Of a stretch of DNA of 64,000 nt, positions 43,813 to 52,231 are shown piece after piece. The stretch covers positions 1-64,000 of the forward strand of contig CAWCCX010000024.1 in assembly GCA_963794155.1 (NCBI GenBank), read 5' to 3'. The position numbers were made by a program, and so were the translations under genes. Origin of the DNA: Roseiarcus sp963794155. Its GTDB lineage: Bacteria; Pseudomonadota; Alphaproteobacteria; Rhizobiales; Beijerinckiaceae. The stretch's first letter is position 1. Each line of letters opens with the position of its first letter. The notes under the pieces were generated by a model. The model made no database searches, was not told where the DNA came from, and saw only the letters and a program-made list of their open reading frames with translations.

Positions 43813-45075
43813 CTATTTCATGTCGGGCTTATACCACTTGTTCAGCCCGTCCTGCAGCTGCTTGCCGGCGGCCTCGGGAGTCTCCGCTCCGTTGATCACC
43901 TGCGACGAGACGTTCCACAGTTCGTTCTCCAGATTCGGCGTTCCGCGCGACAGGATCTGGTAGGAGTTGCGGATCGTCGACTTGCAGTCCTTGCGCCACC
44001 CGACCATCGTCGCGGCGAGGTCGTCGTCGATCTTCACCGCGTCGTTGCTCAGGGGGAAGAAGCCCGGCAGGGCGTTCGCGTAGAGGGTCGCGAATTCGGG
44101 AGTCGCCAGCCATTCGAGGAATTTCTTTGCATCCTCCTTGTTCTTGGACGCCGAGTTCACGCCCATCGCGATGTCGGTATGATCGGAGATGTAGCAATCC
44201 GTATCCCCGGCTGGGAGCGGCGGCCGGAACGCGCCCATCGGAAACTTGGCCTGCGACCGGAAGGTCGAGATATCCCACGAGCCGGCCGGATAGATCGCCC
44301 CCTTGCCGAGCGAGAACAGGTTTTGGCTGTCGGGATAGGTCTGCGCCTGGAAGCCATTGCCCATATAGGGCGCCCAGGTTGCGAGCTCCTTGAACACGGC
44401 GACATATTCCGGATCGGTGAACTTCTGCTTGCCCGCGATCAGCGCCAGACGGCCCTTCTCGCCGTCCCAGTAGTTGGGTCCGATGTTCTGGAAGCCCATC
44501 GTCGCGGCTTCCCATTGGTCGGCGGTGCCAAGCACGATCGGCGTATAGGTTCCGTCCTTCTTGAGCTTGTCGAGGACCGCGTGGAATTCCTCGAGCGTCT
44601 TCGGCTCCGTCGCGCCGACTTTGGCGAAGGCGTCCTTGTTATAGATGAAGCCGTGGATGACCGAAGCCATCGGTACGCAGAACGTCGTCTTGCCGTCGTC
44701 CGTCGTCCAGGCCGATTTCGCGACATCGGAGAAATTGGCCATGCCCTTGAGGTCGTTGAGACCGTCGAGCTGGTGCTTGGTGTAGAGATCGAGCGAGGCG
44801 TCGAACGGCCTGCAGGCGATGATATCGCCCGCGGCTCCGCCGGCGAGGCGGGCGTTGAGCGCGGCGTTGTATTCCTTCGGCGCCGACGGCGCGAACTCGA
44901 CCTTGATGTCGGGATAATGCTTGTTGAAGGCCGGAATGATCTTGCTGTTCCAAATGTCGGCGTCGTCGTTGCGCCAGCTCTCGATCTTGAGCGATCCGGC
45001 ATGCGCCGCCGCAAGCCCCGCAATCAACGCCGCTAAGGCGATTCCGCCGCGCTTCCAAGCACCATCTACTCTCAT
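43813..45075 (-). CDS. Sugar ABC transporter substrate-binding protein
   Basis: 420 residues. A signal peptide ending GLAAAHAGS precedes LKIESWRNDDADIWNSKIIPAFNKHYPDIKV, the first strand of family 1 carbohydrate-binding proteins. Typical features include NKDAFAKVGATEPKTLEEFHAVL and PAGSWDISTF. It is the first gene of the importer operon and faces the GntR regulator. With the SIS gene, an amino sugar or oligosaccharide ligand is the best guess. Confidence 0.9.
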   Translation of the reverse strand: MRVDGAWKRGGIALAALIAGLAAAHAGSLKIESWRNDDADIWNSKIIPAFNKHYPDIKVEFAPSAPKEYNAALNARLAGGAAGDIIACRPFDASLDLYTKHQLDGLNDLKGMANFSDVAKSAWTTDDGKTTFCVPMASVIHGFIYNKDAFAKVGATEPKTLEEFHAVLDKLKKDGTYTPIVLGTADQWEAATMGFQNIGPNYWDGEKGRLALIAGKQKFTDPEYVAVFKELATWAPYMGNGFQAQTYPDSQNLFSLGKGAIYPAGSWDISTFRSQAKFPMGAFRPPLPAGDTDCYISDHTDIAMGVNSASKNKEDAKKFLEWLATPEFATLYANALPGFFPLSNDAVKIDDDLAATMVGWRKDCKSTIRNSYQILSRGTPNLENELWNVSSQVINGAETPEAAGKQLQDGLNKWYKPDMK

Positions 45076-45179
45076 GATAACCTCCTCATTCGCGAGGCTT
45101 CATGCCCGCGTTTGCCTTGAACCTTAGTCCAGCGCCGGACCATCGTCACACCCGACGGTCATCGTTGGATCGAAAACCG

Positions 45180-45194
45180 CAAGCATACCACTTG
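45180..45194. promoter_or_regulatory. Candidate GntR operator, distal site
   Basis: CAAGCATACCACTTG: arms CAAG and CTTG around a seven-base centre. It shares CATACC/CTTG words with the second site 41 bp away. It is in the divergent gap between the binding protein and gntR genes. Confidence 0.5.
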
Positions 45195-45220
45195 CGAACC
45201 TCTTGTCTTCAATTATGGGC

Positions 45221-45237
45221 CAAGTGTATACCTCTTG
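45221..45237. promoter_or_regulatory. Candidate GntR operator, proximal site
   Basis: CAAGTGTATACCTCTTG: arms CAAG/CTTG around a GTATAC centre. The word ACCTCTTGTCT continues to 45241 and recurs at 45198-45208. It lies 31 bp before the GntR start, a position suited to autoregulation. Confidence 0.55.
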
Positions 45238-45267
45238 TCTAGCGCTTTGCGCTGAATCGGAGGCGGG

Positions 45268-46038
45268 ATGCGGGAGCCGCGGCGAAGCAGAGCTGAACGC
45301 GTGCCCCTGTTCGAGGCGGTTGGCGCGGCGTTGAAGCGAGAGATCGCCTCGGGCCGCTTCTCGGGAACCGATGTTCTGCCCGGCGAGCGTGAGCTGTCGG
45401 AAATGCTCGATGTGTCACGCACGACGTTGAGGCGCGCCATCGCCGGGCTCGTCGACGAGGGCGTTCTCGCTCACCGTCACGGCGCCGGCACATTCGTGCG
45501 ACGAAGTCCGCCTCACGTTGAACAGCCGCTGTCGCGGTTGACGAGCTTTACCGAGGACATGCAGCTGCGTGGCCTTGCCGCATCGTCCCGTTTGATCGAG
45601 CGTGGCACGTACCTCCCCACACCGGAGGAGGCGATGATGCTCGGCATCGGTCCGGGCGAGAGCGTCTACCGTCTCTCGCGGTTGCGGCTCGCGGACGGGG
45701 TGCCGATGGCGATCGACCATGCCGCGGTGCCGCTGCATTTTCTCAATGGCGCCCACGCGGCCGAAGAGTCCCTGTACGCGGCGCTGGAAAGCTCCGGCTT
45801 CCGCCCGGTGCGCGCGCTGCAGCGTCTGCGCGCGGTCATTATCGAACCTGCCGAGGCGGCTTTGCTGGAAATTGCGACTGGGTCGGCCGCGCTCGACATC
45901 CAGCGCATCGCCTATATCGCCGACGGGCGGTGCGTCGAGTTCACCCGTTCGTTCTATCGTTCCGACACCTTTGATTTCGTCGCCGAACTGACACTGTCCC
46001 CGACCTCGCGGCAGCGGGCGGAAGGAGCGGTGCGTTGA
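45268..46038 (+). CDS. GntR-family regulator with UTRA sensor domain
   Basis: 256 residues. Winged helix at 10-75 (VPLFEAVGAALKREIASGRF... LPGERELSEMLDVSRTTLRRAIAGLVDEGVL), then a UTRA ligand-binding domain of the HutC/NagR kind (PHVEQPLSRLTSFTEDMQ). NagR-type proteins sense phosphorylated amino sugars. It is divergent from the transporter operon and translationally overlaps the SIS gene, fitting local control of sugar uptake and breakdown. Confidence 0.92.
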   Translation: MREPRRSRAERVPLFEAVGAALKREIASGRFSGTDVLPGERELSEMLDVSRTTLRRAIAGLVDEGVLAHRHGAGTFVRRSPPHVEQPLSRLTSFTEDMQLRGLAASSRLIERGTYLPTPEEAMMLGIGPGESVYRLSRLRLADGVPMAIDHAAVPLHFLNGAHAAEESLYAALESSGFRPVRALQRLRAVIIEPAEAALLEIATGSAALDIQRIAYIADGRCVEFTRSFYRSDTFDFVAELTLSPTSRQRAEGAVR

Positions 46039-47066
46039 GCGCGACCTTCATGGCCACAGAGATCGCGGAGGCAGGCGCAGTCGTGCATCTCCAATTGACC
46101 GCCAACGCGGAGCCGACCGCCAAACTGGCGGCGACCTTAAGGGCGCGCAAACCGTCGTTCGCGGTCACGATCGCCCGCGGCAGCTCCGATCATGCGGCCC
46201 TCTATCTCAAGCATCTCATCGAACTCAAGGCCGCACTCGCCTGCGCTTCGCTCGGGCCTTCGCTCGCCTCGCTCTATCATGCGCCGCTGCGACTCGCCGA
46301 CGCCGTTGCGATCGCCATTTCGCAGTCGGGCCGAAGCCCGGATATCGTCGCCATGCAGCGCGCGGCGAGAGATCAGCGGGCGGTGACGATCGCACTGGTC
46401 AACGACGAAGACTCCCCGCTTGCGCGCGACGCTAACGCGCTCTTGCCCTTGCATGCGGGCGCCGAGCGCTCGGTCGCCGCGACCAAGTCGATGATCGCGT
46501 CGCTCGTCGCCGGCGTCTCGCTTGTAGCGCACTGGAGCGAGGACAGCGAGCTTCTCGCCGCGCTAGCCAGGCTGCCTTCGATCTTGGATCTGTCGTCCGC
46601 CGCGCCGCCCTCGGCGGCGGCGGTCGAGACGCTGGCCAAACCCGCTTCCCTTTTTGTCGTCGGTCGCGGCGCGACCCATGCCGTCGCCGCCGAGGCGGCG
46701 CTGAAACTCAAGGAAACCTCGGCAATTCACGCCGAAGCGTTCTCTTCCGCTGAAGTGCTGCATGGGCCGGCGGGGATCATCGGGCCTGGATTTCCCGTTC
46801 TCGCCTTCGCGCCTGCGGACGCGGCCCGTGAGGGTTTTTTTGACACCCTTGACCGTCTGGCCTCGTTCGGCGCCGCGCCGCTCGTCGTCGATCATGAGGC
46901 GCACGCGCGCTGGCAGACCATAGTCGCGCTTGATGGCGGGCATCCGCTGGTCACGCCGATCGTCGCGCTTCACGCATTCTACCGCGTCGCCGAAGCGACC
47001 GCGCGCCGGCGCGGCCGCAATCCCGACCGGCCGCCGCATCTGAGGAAAGTCACCGAAACCCTCTGA
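46035..47066 (+). CDS. SIS-domain sugar isomerase/deaminase (GlmS C-half/NagB-II type)
   Basis: 343 residues from TTG 46035, overlapping the GntR stop, with GAAGGAG eight bases upstream; an ATG at 46050 is possible. Two SIS domains: FAVTIARGSSDHAALYLKH and FVVGRGATHAVAAEAALKLKETSAIHAEAFSSAEVLHGP, as in glucosamine-6-phosphate synthase isomerase halves and NagB-II. It most likely deaminates glucosamine-6-phosphate to fructose-6-phosphate. No nagA deacetylase follows. Confidence 0.85.
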   Translation: MSATFMATEIAEAGAVVHLQLTANAEPTAKLAATLRARKPSFAVTIARGSSDHAALYLKHLIELKAALACASLGPSLASLYHAPLRLADAVAIAISQSGRSPDIVAMQRAARDQRAVTIALVNDEDSPLARDANALLPLHAGAERSVAATKSMIASLVAGVSLVAHWSEDSELLAALARLPSILDLSSAAPPSAAAVETLAKPASLFVVGRGATHAVAAEAALKLKETSAIHAEAFSSAEVLHGPAGIIGPGFPVLAFAPADAAREGFFDTLDRLASFGAAPLVVDHEAHARWQTIVALDGGHPLVTPIVALHAFYRVAEATARRRGRNPDRPPHLRKVTETL

Positions 47067-47297
47067 GCCGCCCGCGATATCGCCTTTAGCTGGATCCGCG
47101 TGCGACAAACTCGCGACGTCGCGCAGGGCCGGCAGCGCAGCCGCGTGTCGAAGGGCGATCCAGTGTGCGAGACACAGCAGCCTCCTGGAACGTCCTTCGA
47201 GACGCGCCTTTGGCGCACCTCAGGACGAGGGGCAGTGCGATTTGATCAAAATCCAATGCACTTAAGCCGCCCATCCGCCAACTTTCCGCTACGGCTG

Positions 47298-47837
47298 TCA
47301 CTTTGGGAACGGGACGGGCGAGTCCGATAGGGTTTGGAGAAAAGCGAGGATGTCGGCTCGCCGCTGCGGGTCCTTTTCGCCCGGGAACGCCATTTTGGTC
47401 CCGGACGCCTCCATTTTCGGATTGCTGACCATCGTATTGAGCGCTTCCCAAGTCCAGTTTCCGCCGATCCCTTTCAGCGAATCGGAATAGGAGAAGCCTG
47501 GGACCGACGCGATGGGCCTCCCGGCGACGCCCCATAGCGGCGGCCCGATTTTCGGACCCGCGCCCTTCTCGAAATTGTGACAGGTCTGGCAGACCTTGGC
47601 GTATTGTTCGCCCTTCTTCGCGTCGGCCTTGGCGAGCAGCGCCGGCAAGGGCTCCGAGGGTGGAGCAGCGGGAGCGGCGGCAGGAGCGGATTCGCCGCCG
47701 GACGTCGGCAGCGCGAAGCCCGGAACGGCGGGGGTCTTTGGCGAAATGACGAGGTTGCTGAAGGCGACGAGCAGCATTGCGAACAGGATCGAACCCAACG
47801 CCGCGAGCGAGACCCGGTTCACATTCTCACTGTCCAT
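47298..47837 (-). CDS. cycM: Membrane-anchored cytochrome c (CycM type)
   Basis: 179 residues from ATG 47837. An uncleaved-looking N-terminal helix (LAALGSILFAMLLVAFSNLVI) is followed by a proline/alanine linker. The class I domain has the haem motif CQTCH and methionine ligand in GTKMAFPGEKDPQRRADILAFL. In rhizobia CycM carries electrons from the bc1 complex to the aa3 oxidase. Its neighbours kdsB and pheA are the common Hyphomicrobiales arrangement. Confidence 0.93.
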   Translation of the reverse strand: MDSENVNRVSLAALGSILFAMLLVAFSNLVISPKTPAVPGFALPTSGGESAPAAAPAAPPSEPLPALLAKADAKKGEQYAKVCQTCHNFEKGAGPKIGPPLWGVAGRPIASVPGFSYSDSLKGIGGNWTWEALNTMVSNPKMEASGTKMAFPGEKDPQRRADILAFLQTLSDSPVPFPK

Positions 47838-47980
47838 GGGCGGTGGGACTTTCGGCTGGAGTCGGATTGAAGAGATTGGAACGCGCACGCGCTCGCGTCT
47901 TGCAGTTGATTAGCCGCTTTGCGCTCGCTTTGGCAACACGTATAAGCCCCCGCGCCCCCAATTTGGCTTAGCCGAAACCG

Positions 47981-48724
47981 ATGGCCAATCCGATTGTCCT
48001 CATCCCCGCCCGCATGAACTCGACTCGCCTGCCGGGAAAGCCGCTCGCCGACATTCACGGCGCGCCGATGATCGTCCATGTCTGGCGCCGGGCGATGGAG
48101 GCGGACGTCGGACCGGTCTGGGTGGCGGCGGACGATGAGCGAGTCATCGAGGCTGTGGTGGCGGCCGGCGGCAAGGCTGTAATGACCCGCCTCGATCACC
48201 CCTCGGGGTCAGACCGCATCTTCGAGGCGTTGGGCGCCGTCGACGCCGAAGGCGCCCACGATGTCGTGGTCAACGTCCAGGGCGATCTGCCGACGATCGA
48301 GGGTTCAGTCGTGCGGGCCTGTCTCGCGCCGCTCGCCGATGACGCCGTGGACATCGCGACGCTCGCGACGCTGATCAGGCGCGAGCAGGAGAAAGACGAT
48401 CCCAACGTCGTCAAGGCGGTCGCGACCGAACTCAGTCCGACGCGCTTGCGAGCGCTCTATTTCACCCGCGCGCGGGCGCCGTGGGGCGAGGGCCGCCTCC
48501 TGCACCACATCGGCCTCTACGCCTATCGCCGCGAGGCTCTCAGGCAATTTGTCGCCGCCCCTCCTTCGCCGCTGGAGCGGCGCGAGAAACTCGAGCAATT
48601 GCGGGCGCTCGAGGCGGGGATGCGGGTCGACATCGCCCTCGTCGATACGGCGCCGCTCGGCGTCGACGCGCTCGATGATTTGGAACGCGCGCGCAGCATG
48701 CTCGCGCCAGGGAAACAGGCATGA
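47981..48724 (+). CDS. kdsB: 3-deoxy-manno-octulosonate cytidylyltransferase
   Basis: 247 residues. PARMNSTRLPGKPLADIHG is the nucleotide-binding loop; VNVQGDLPTIEGSVV carries the metal aspartate; later SDRIFEAL and HIGLYAYRREAL are typical. It activates KDO with CTP for lipopolysaccharide core assembly. The stop overlaps the pheA ATG. Confidence 0.95.
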   Translation: MANPIVLIPARMNSTRLPGKPLADIHGAPMIVHVWRRAMEADVGPVWVAADDERVIEAVVAAGGKAVMTRLDHPSGSDRIFEALGAVDAEGAHDVVVNVQGDLPTIEGSVVRACLAPLADDAVDIATLATLIRREQEKDDPNVVKAVATELSPTRLRALYFTRARAPWGEGRLLHHIGLYAYRREALRQFVAAPPSPLERREKLEQLRALEAGMRVDIALVDTAPLGVDALDDLERARSMLAPGKQA

Positions 48725-49581
48725 TCAGTACGCATTCGATCGCTTATCAGGGCGAACCAGGGGCCAACTCGCATATCGCCTGCGCCGACAATTACCCCGA
48801 CCTCATTCCGCTGCCTTGCGCGACGTTCGAGGACGCCTTTGCGGCCGTGCAAGACGGGACGGCCGAGCTTGGCATGATTCCGATCGAAAACTCCATCGCC
48901 GGACGGGTCGCCGACATCCATTCGCTCTTGCCTGCGTCGGGGCTGCATATCGTCGGCGAGACGTTTCTGCCGATCCACTTTCAACTGCTGGCGGTTCCGG
49001 GCGCCAAAATCGAGGAGTTGAGAACCGTCCACAGCCACACCCATGCTCTGGGCCAGTGCCGCAACATCATCCGCCGCCACAAGCTCAAGCCGGTCGTTAG
49101 CGCCGACACGGCCGGCTCGGCGCGGGAGGTCGCGGAATGGGCCGACAAATCCCGCGCCGCACTGGCGACGCGGCTCGCCGGCCAGATCTACGGCCTGCAG
49201 ACGCTCGTCTCCGACGTTGAGGATGAAACGCACAACACGACCCGCTTCATCGTGCTGTCGAGGGATGCGCGCTGGGCGGCGGCGGGGGAGGGACCGGTCG
49301 TGACGACCTTCGTCTTTCGCGTCCGCAACGTGCCTGCTGCGCTTTATAAGGCGCTTGGCGGCTTCGCCACCAACAGCGTCAACATGACCAAGCTCGAGAG
49401 CTACATGGAGGGCGGCGAGTTCACGGCTACCCAGTTCCTTTCCGATGTCGACGGACACCCCTCCGACCCTTCGCTCGACCGCGCGCTCGAGGAACTGAAG
49501 TTCTTTTCCCGCGAAACACGCATTCTCGGCGTCTACCCAGCCCATCCCTATCGCAGCGAGTCGCAAGTGCGGTCGGGCTAG
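48721..49581 (+). CDS. pheA: Prephenate dehydratase
   Basis: 286 residues. YQGEPGANSHIACADNYPD starts the catalytic domain; TRFIVLSR holds the conserved Thr-Arg-Phe; the ACT domain with NVPAALYKALGGFATNSVNMTKLESYMEGG binds phenylalanine for feedback control. It converts prephenate to phenylpyruvate. The TA of its TAG stop codon is the target dinucleotide of the IS630-family element that begins right there, so the natural C-terminus may have been a little different. Confidence 0.94.
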   Translation: MISTHSIAYQGEPGANSHIACADNYPDLIPLPCATFEDAFAAVQDGTAELGMIPIENSIAGRVADIHSLLPASGLHIVGETFLPIHFQLLAVPGAKIEELRTVHSHTHALGQCRNIIRRHKLKPVVSADTAGSAREVAEWADKSRAALATRLAGQIYGLQTLVSDVEDETHNTTRFIVLSRDARWAAAGEGPVVTTFVFRVRNVPAALYKALGGFATNSVNMTKLESYMEGGEFTATQFLSDVDGHPSDPSLDRALEELKFFSRETRILGVYPAHPYRSESQVRSG

Positions 49582-49661
49582 AGCATCGGACGGTCAGATT
49601 GAATCGTCGGGGATTGAACGAAGCCGCTACCGCGGCGCGCACATCGAGATTTTGTGAGGGT

Positions 49662-49710
49662 CTCCTGCCTGAGAGGATGTGGATGTTGAAGCCCATCCCT
49701 CAGACAGGAG
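49662..49710 (+). promoter_or_regulatory. Hairpin covering the recombinase ribosome-binding site
   Basis: CTCCTGCCTGAGAGGATG at 49662-49679 pairs with CATCCCTCAGACAGGAG ending at 49710. The AGGAG that should serve the recombinase ATG at 49717 lies inside the right arm, paired with CTCCT. In mRNA this would limit translation. It may also be a terminal structure of the IS91-type element. Confidence 0.6.
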
Positions 49711-49716
49711 TAGCCG

Positions 49717-50577
49717 ATGGCCCAGTTGAGCCCTCTTCGCCGCCGCATGATCGAGGACATGACCGTCCGTAACATGTCGCCGGCGACGCAGCGATCCTAC
49801 GTCAGCGCGGTTTCGAAGTTCAGCCGGTATTTTGGCAAGTCGCCCGAGCAGCTGGATCTGGAAGACGTTCGCGCTTTTCAGGTCCATCTCGTCTCGACGG
49901 GCATCTCATGGCCTGGTCTCAACCAGATCGTCTGCGCCTTACGCTTCTTCTACGGCATCACGCTCGGCGAGGCGAACGTTCCCGAGCGTATCCCCTATGC
50001 GCGCGAGCCGCGCAAACTGCCGGTTGTGTTGAGCGCCGACGAGGTGGTGCTGTTTCTGGAGTCCGTCTCGAGCCTGAAGAGCCGGGCGGCGTTGACCACG
50101 GCCTATGCGGCCGGGCTCAGGGCCTCGGAGGTCGCGGGGCTGAGAGTGGCGGACATCGACAGCACGCGGGGCGTGATCCTGGTCCGTCATGGCAAAGGCG
50201 CGAAAGATCGCAACGTGATGCTGTCTACGCAATTGCTCGGCATTTTGCGCGCCTATTGGAGGCTCGCCCGGCCAACGATCTATCTCTTTCCCGGACGGGA
50301 TGAAGAGCATCCGATTGATCCGACGGTGTTGCACGCTGCGTGCCGATCGGCGGTCAATGCCGCCGGGTTGACCAAGCGGGTCACGTTGCACACGTTGCGC
50401 CATAGCTTCGCGACGCATCTCTTGGAAAGCGGAACGGACATCCGGATCATTCAGGTTCTGCTCGGTCATAACAATCTGTCGTCGACGGCGCGCTACACGC
50501 AAGTCGCGACCCACACGATCCGGGCGACGCAGAGTCCGCTCGATCGATTGTCGTTGGAGGTCATGCCGCCGGGATAG
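49717..50577 (+). CDS. Tyrosine recombinase/integrase
   Basis: 286 residues. An N-terminal SAM-like core-binding domain (MSPATQRSYVSAVSKFSRYF) is followed by the catalytic domain with Arg in YAAGLRASEVAGL, Lys in GKGAKDRN, HTLRHSFATHLLESG (His-x-x-Arg), GHNNLSSTARYTQV (His and nucleophile Tyr). All catalytic residues are present. It is encoded just before an IS91-family transposase, as in several IS91-like elements that carry an accessory recombinase. Confidence 0.92.
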   Translation: MAQLSPLRRRMIEDMTVRNMSPATQRSYVSAVSKFSRYFGKSPEQLDLEDVRAFQVHLVSTGISWPGLNQIVCALRFFYGITLGEANVPERIPYAREPRKLPVVLSADEVVLFLESVSSLKSRAALTTAYAAGLRASEVAGLRVADIDSTRGVILVRHGKGAKDRNVMLSTQLLGILRAYWRLARPTIYLFPGRDEEHPIDPTVLHAACRSAVNAAGLTKRVTLHTLRHSFATHLLESGTDIRIIQVLLGHNNLSSTARYTQVATHTIRATQSPLDRLSLEVMPPG

Positions 50578-50598
50578 ACGGGCGCTCCGGCGCTGGCA

Positions 50599-51831
50599 AT
50601 GGCACGCGCCGGAGCTTCCTTCGACCGACCGACAATCGAAGTCGCGGATATTCTGCGTCGCCATGGCGAGGCCTATCTTCGCGATCACGTCGGACATGTA
50701 GGGCGGACCGAGCAGCGCGTGATGAGCGCGATCGCGGCGTGCCGAACGGCGGCGCTCGGCGGCCATGTCGAAGCCTGCGACGATTGTGGCGCGACGCGCA
50801 TCGCTTACAACTCGTGCCGCAATCGGCACTGCCCGAAGTGCCAAGGAGCGGCGCGGGCGCAATGGCTAGCCCACCGGCAGGCCGAACTGTTGCCGGTTCC
50901 CTATTTCCACCTCGTGTTCACGCTGCCCGCGCCGATCGCGGCTGTCGCCTTCCAGAATAAGAGCGCCGTCTATGCGATGCTGTTCAAGACCGCCATTGAG
51001 GCCGTGACCACGCTGGCCGCCAATCACCGCAGGCTCGGAGCGCGGATCGGCGGCCTGGCCATCCTGCACACTTGGGGGCAGGCGCTGACGCACCACCCTC
51101 ACATCCATTGCGTCGTCCCCGGCGGCGGACTTTCCATCGACGGCTCCCGATGGATCGAGGCGCGCTCGAGCTTCTTTCTGGCCGTCAAGCCGCTCGCCCG
51201 GCTGTTCCGTCGCCTGTTCCTCGAACGCCTGCAAGCCGCCTTCGACGCGAAGGGCCTCGGATTCTTCGGTGATCTCGCCTATCTCGCCGATCGCGCCGCC
51301 TTCGCCGCACAGCTGGCTGCGGTGCGTCGCCTCGATTGGATCGTCTACGCCAAGAAGCCCCTTGGCGGACCCGCGCGAGTTCTCGCCTATCTCGGCCGCT
51401 ACACCCATCGCGTCGCCATCGCCAACAGCCGCATCCAAGCCTGCGACGACGAACATGTCAGATTCACCTGGAAGGACTATCGCGAGGACGGCGCCGTAAA
51501 GACCATGAATTTGAAGCCCGACGAGTTCATCCGGCGCTTCCTGCTCCACGCCTTGCCCGACGGCTTCCATCGCATTCGTCACTTTGGATTCCTCGCCAAT
51601 GGCCATCGAACCGAAAGGCTGGCCCTCTGTCGCTCGCTCCTGGCAAGCCAGGTCGAGCCGACAGCGCACGGAAAGGAAGAACCGGCCTCGCCCGAACCGG
51701 ACAACAGTAACGGCGTCGATCCTCCGCCCTGTCCGGATTGCGGCGGGCCGATGAGGTTCGTCGCCGACCTTCCTCGTAGCGGCGAACGGCCTCGGTCCAA
51801 GACGTCGTCGTTTTGGTGCGATACTTCATGA
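50599..51831 (+). CDS. IS91 family transposase
   Basis: 410 residues. An N-terminal zinc-binding domain (CDDCGATRIAYNSCRNRHCPKCQ) precedes the HUH endonuclease core: HTWGQALTHHPHIHCVVPGG, then the tyrosine motif YLGRYTHRVAIANSRI. A C-terminal CPDCGG zinc site is present and the protein ends SFWCDTS. It nicks and transfers one strand by a rolling-circle mechanism. It begins 21 bp after the recombinase. Confidence 0.93.
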   Translation: MARAGASFDRPTIEVADILRRHGEAYLRDHVGHVGRTEQRVMSAIAACRTAALGGHVEACDDCGATRIAYNSCRNRHCPKCQGAARAQWLAHRQAELLPVPYFHLVFTLPAPIAAVAFQNKSAVYAMLFKTAIEAVTTLAANHRRLGARIGGLAILHTWGQALTHHPHIHCVVPGGGLSIDGSRWIEARSSFFLAVKPLARLFRRLFLERLQAAFDAKGLGFFGDLAYLADRAAFAAQLAAVRRLDWIVYAKKPLGGPARVLAYLGRYTHRVAIANSRIQACDDEHVRFTWKDYREDGAVKTMNLKPDEFIRRFLLHALPDGFHRIRHFGFLANGHRTERLALCRSLLASQVEPTAHGKEEPASPEPDNSNGVDPPPCPDCGGPMRFVADLPRSGERPRSKTSSFWCDTS

Positions 51832-52231
51832 GCGCCGCTGTGACGATCCCGCCCACAATCACGGTTCGCGCCCTTTCCGTCACGCCAACAATCGGAGGCG
51901 GTCGAAACAACTTGAGCCCTCCCGAAGTCGCAGCGCTCATCAGACGCTACTGGCGCGCACTTCCAGCCCATGCAAGCCCCGTTTCGCTGTCGGCCGCTCG
52001 CCAAACCCATCATGTTCGCCGCGCGTCGCAAGCCGAAGCGACGAAAGCGCGCTCGCGCCTTACACAAAGCCCATAGCGCCGCCAGCCAACCTCCCCGCGA
52101 CTTCGTTCAATCCGGCTTCAATGAGGTCCGCTACCCTATGCTCGCAATGTTGCGCCGCGGACCTCACAGAAGCCTCTAGATTCCGGCGGGGATGAGAATG
52201 TGATTCACTTCCGGTTTGGAGGTGATTTGCG

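Larger units (their letters stand above)
49614..52190 (+). mobile_element. IS91-family (rolling-circle) element with tyrosine recombinase
   Basis: Boundaries are approximate. The left junction lies near GATTGAACGAAG at 49612-49623, which holds a GAAC tetranucleotide of the kind IS91 elements use as target. The right junction lies before CCGGCGGGGAT at about 52190. Between 51834 and 52190 there is no gene; this 350-bp tail probably holds the other terminus. Two genes, a tyrosine recombinase and the HUH transposase, are co-oriented. Confidence 0.6.
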
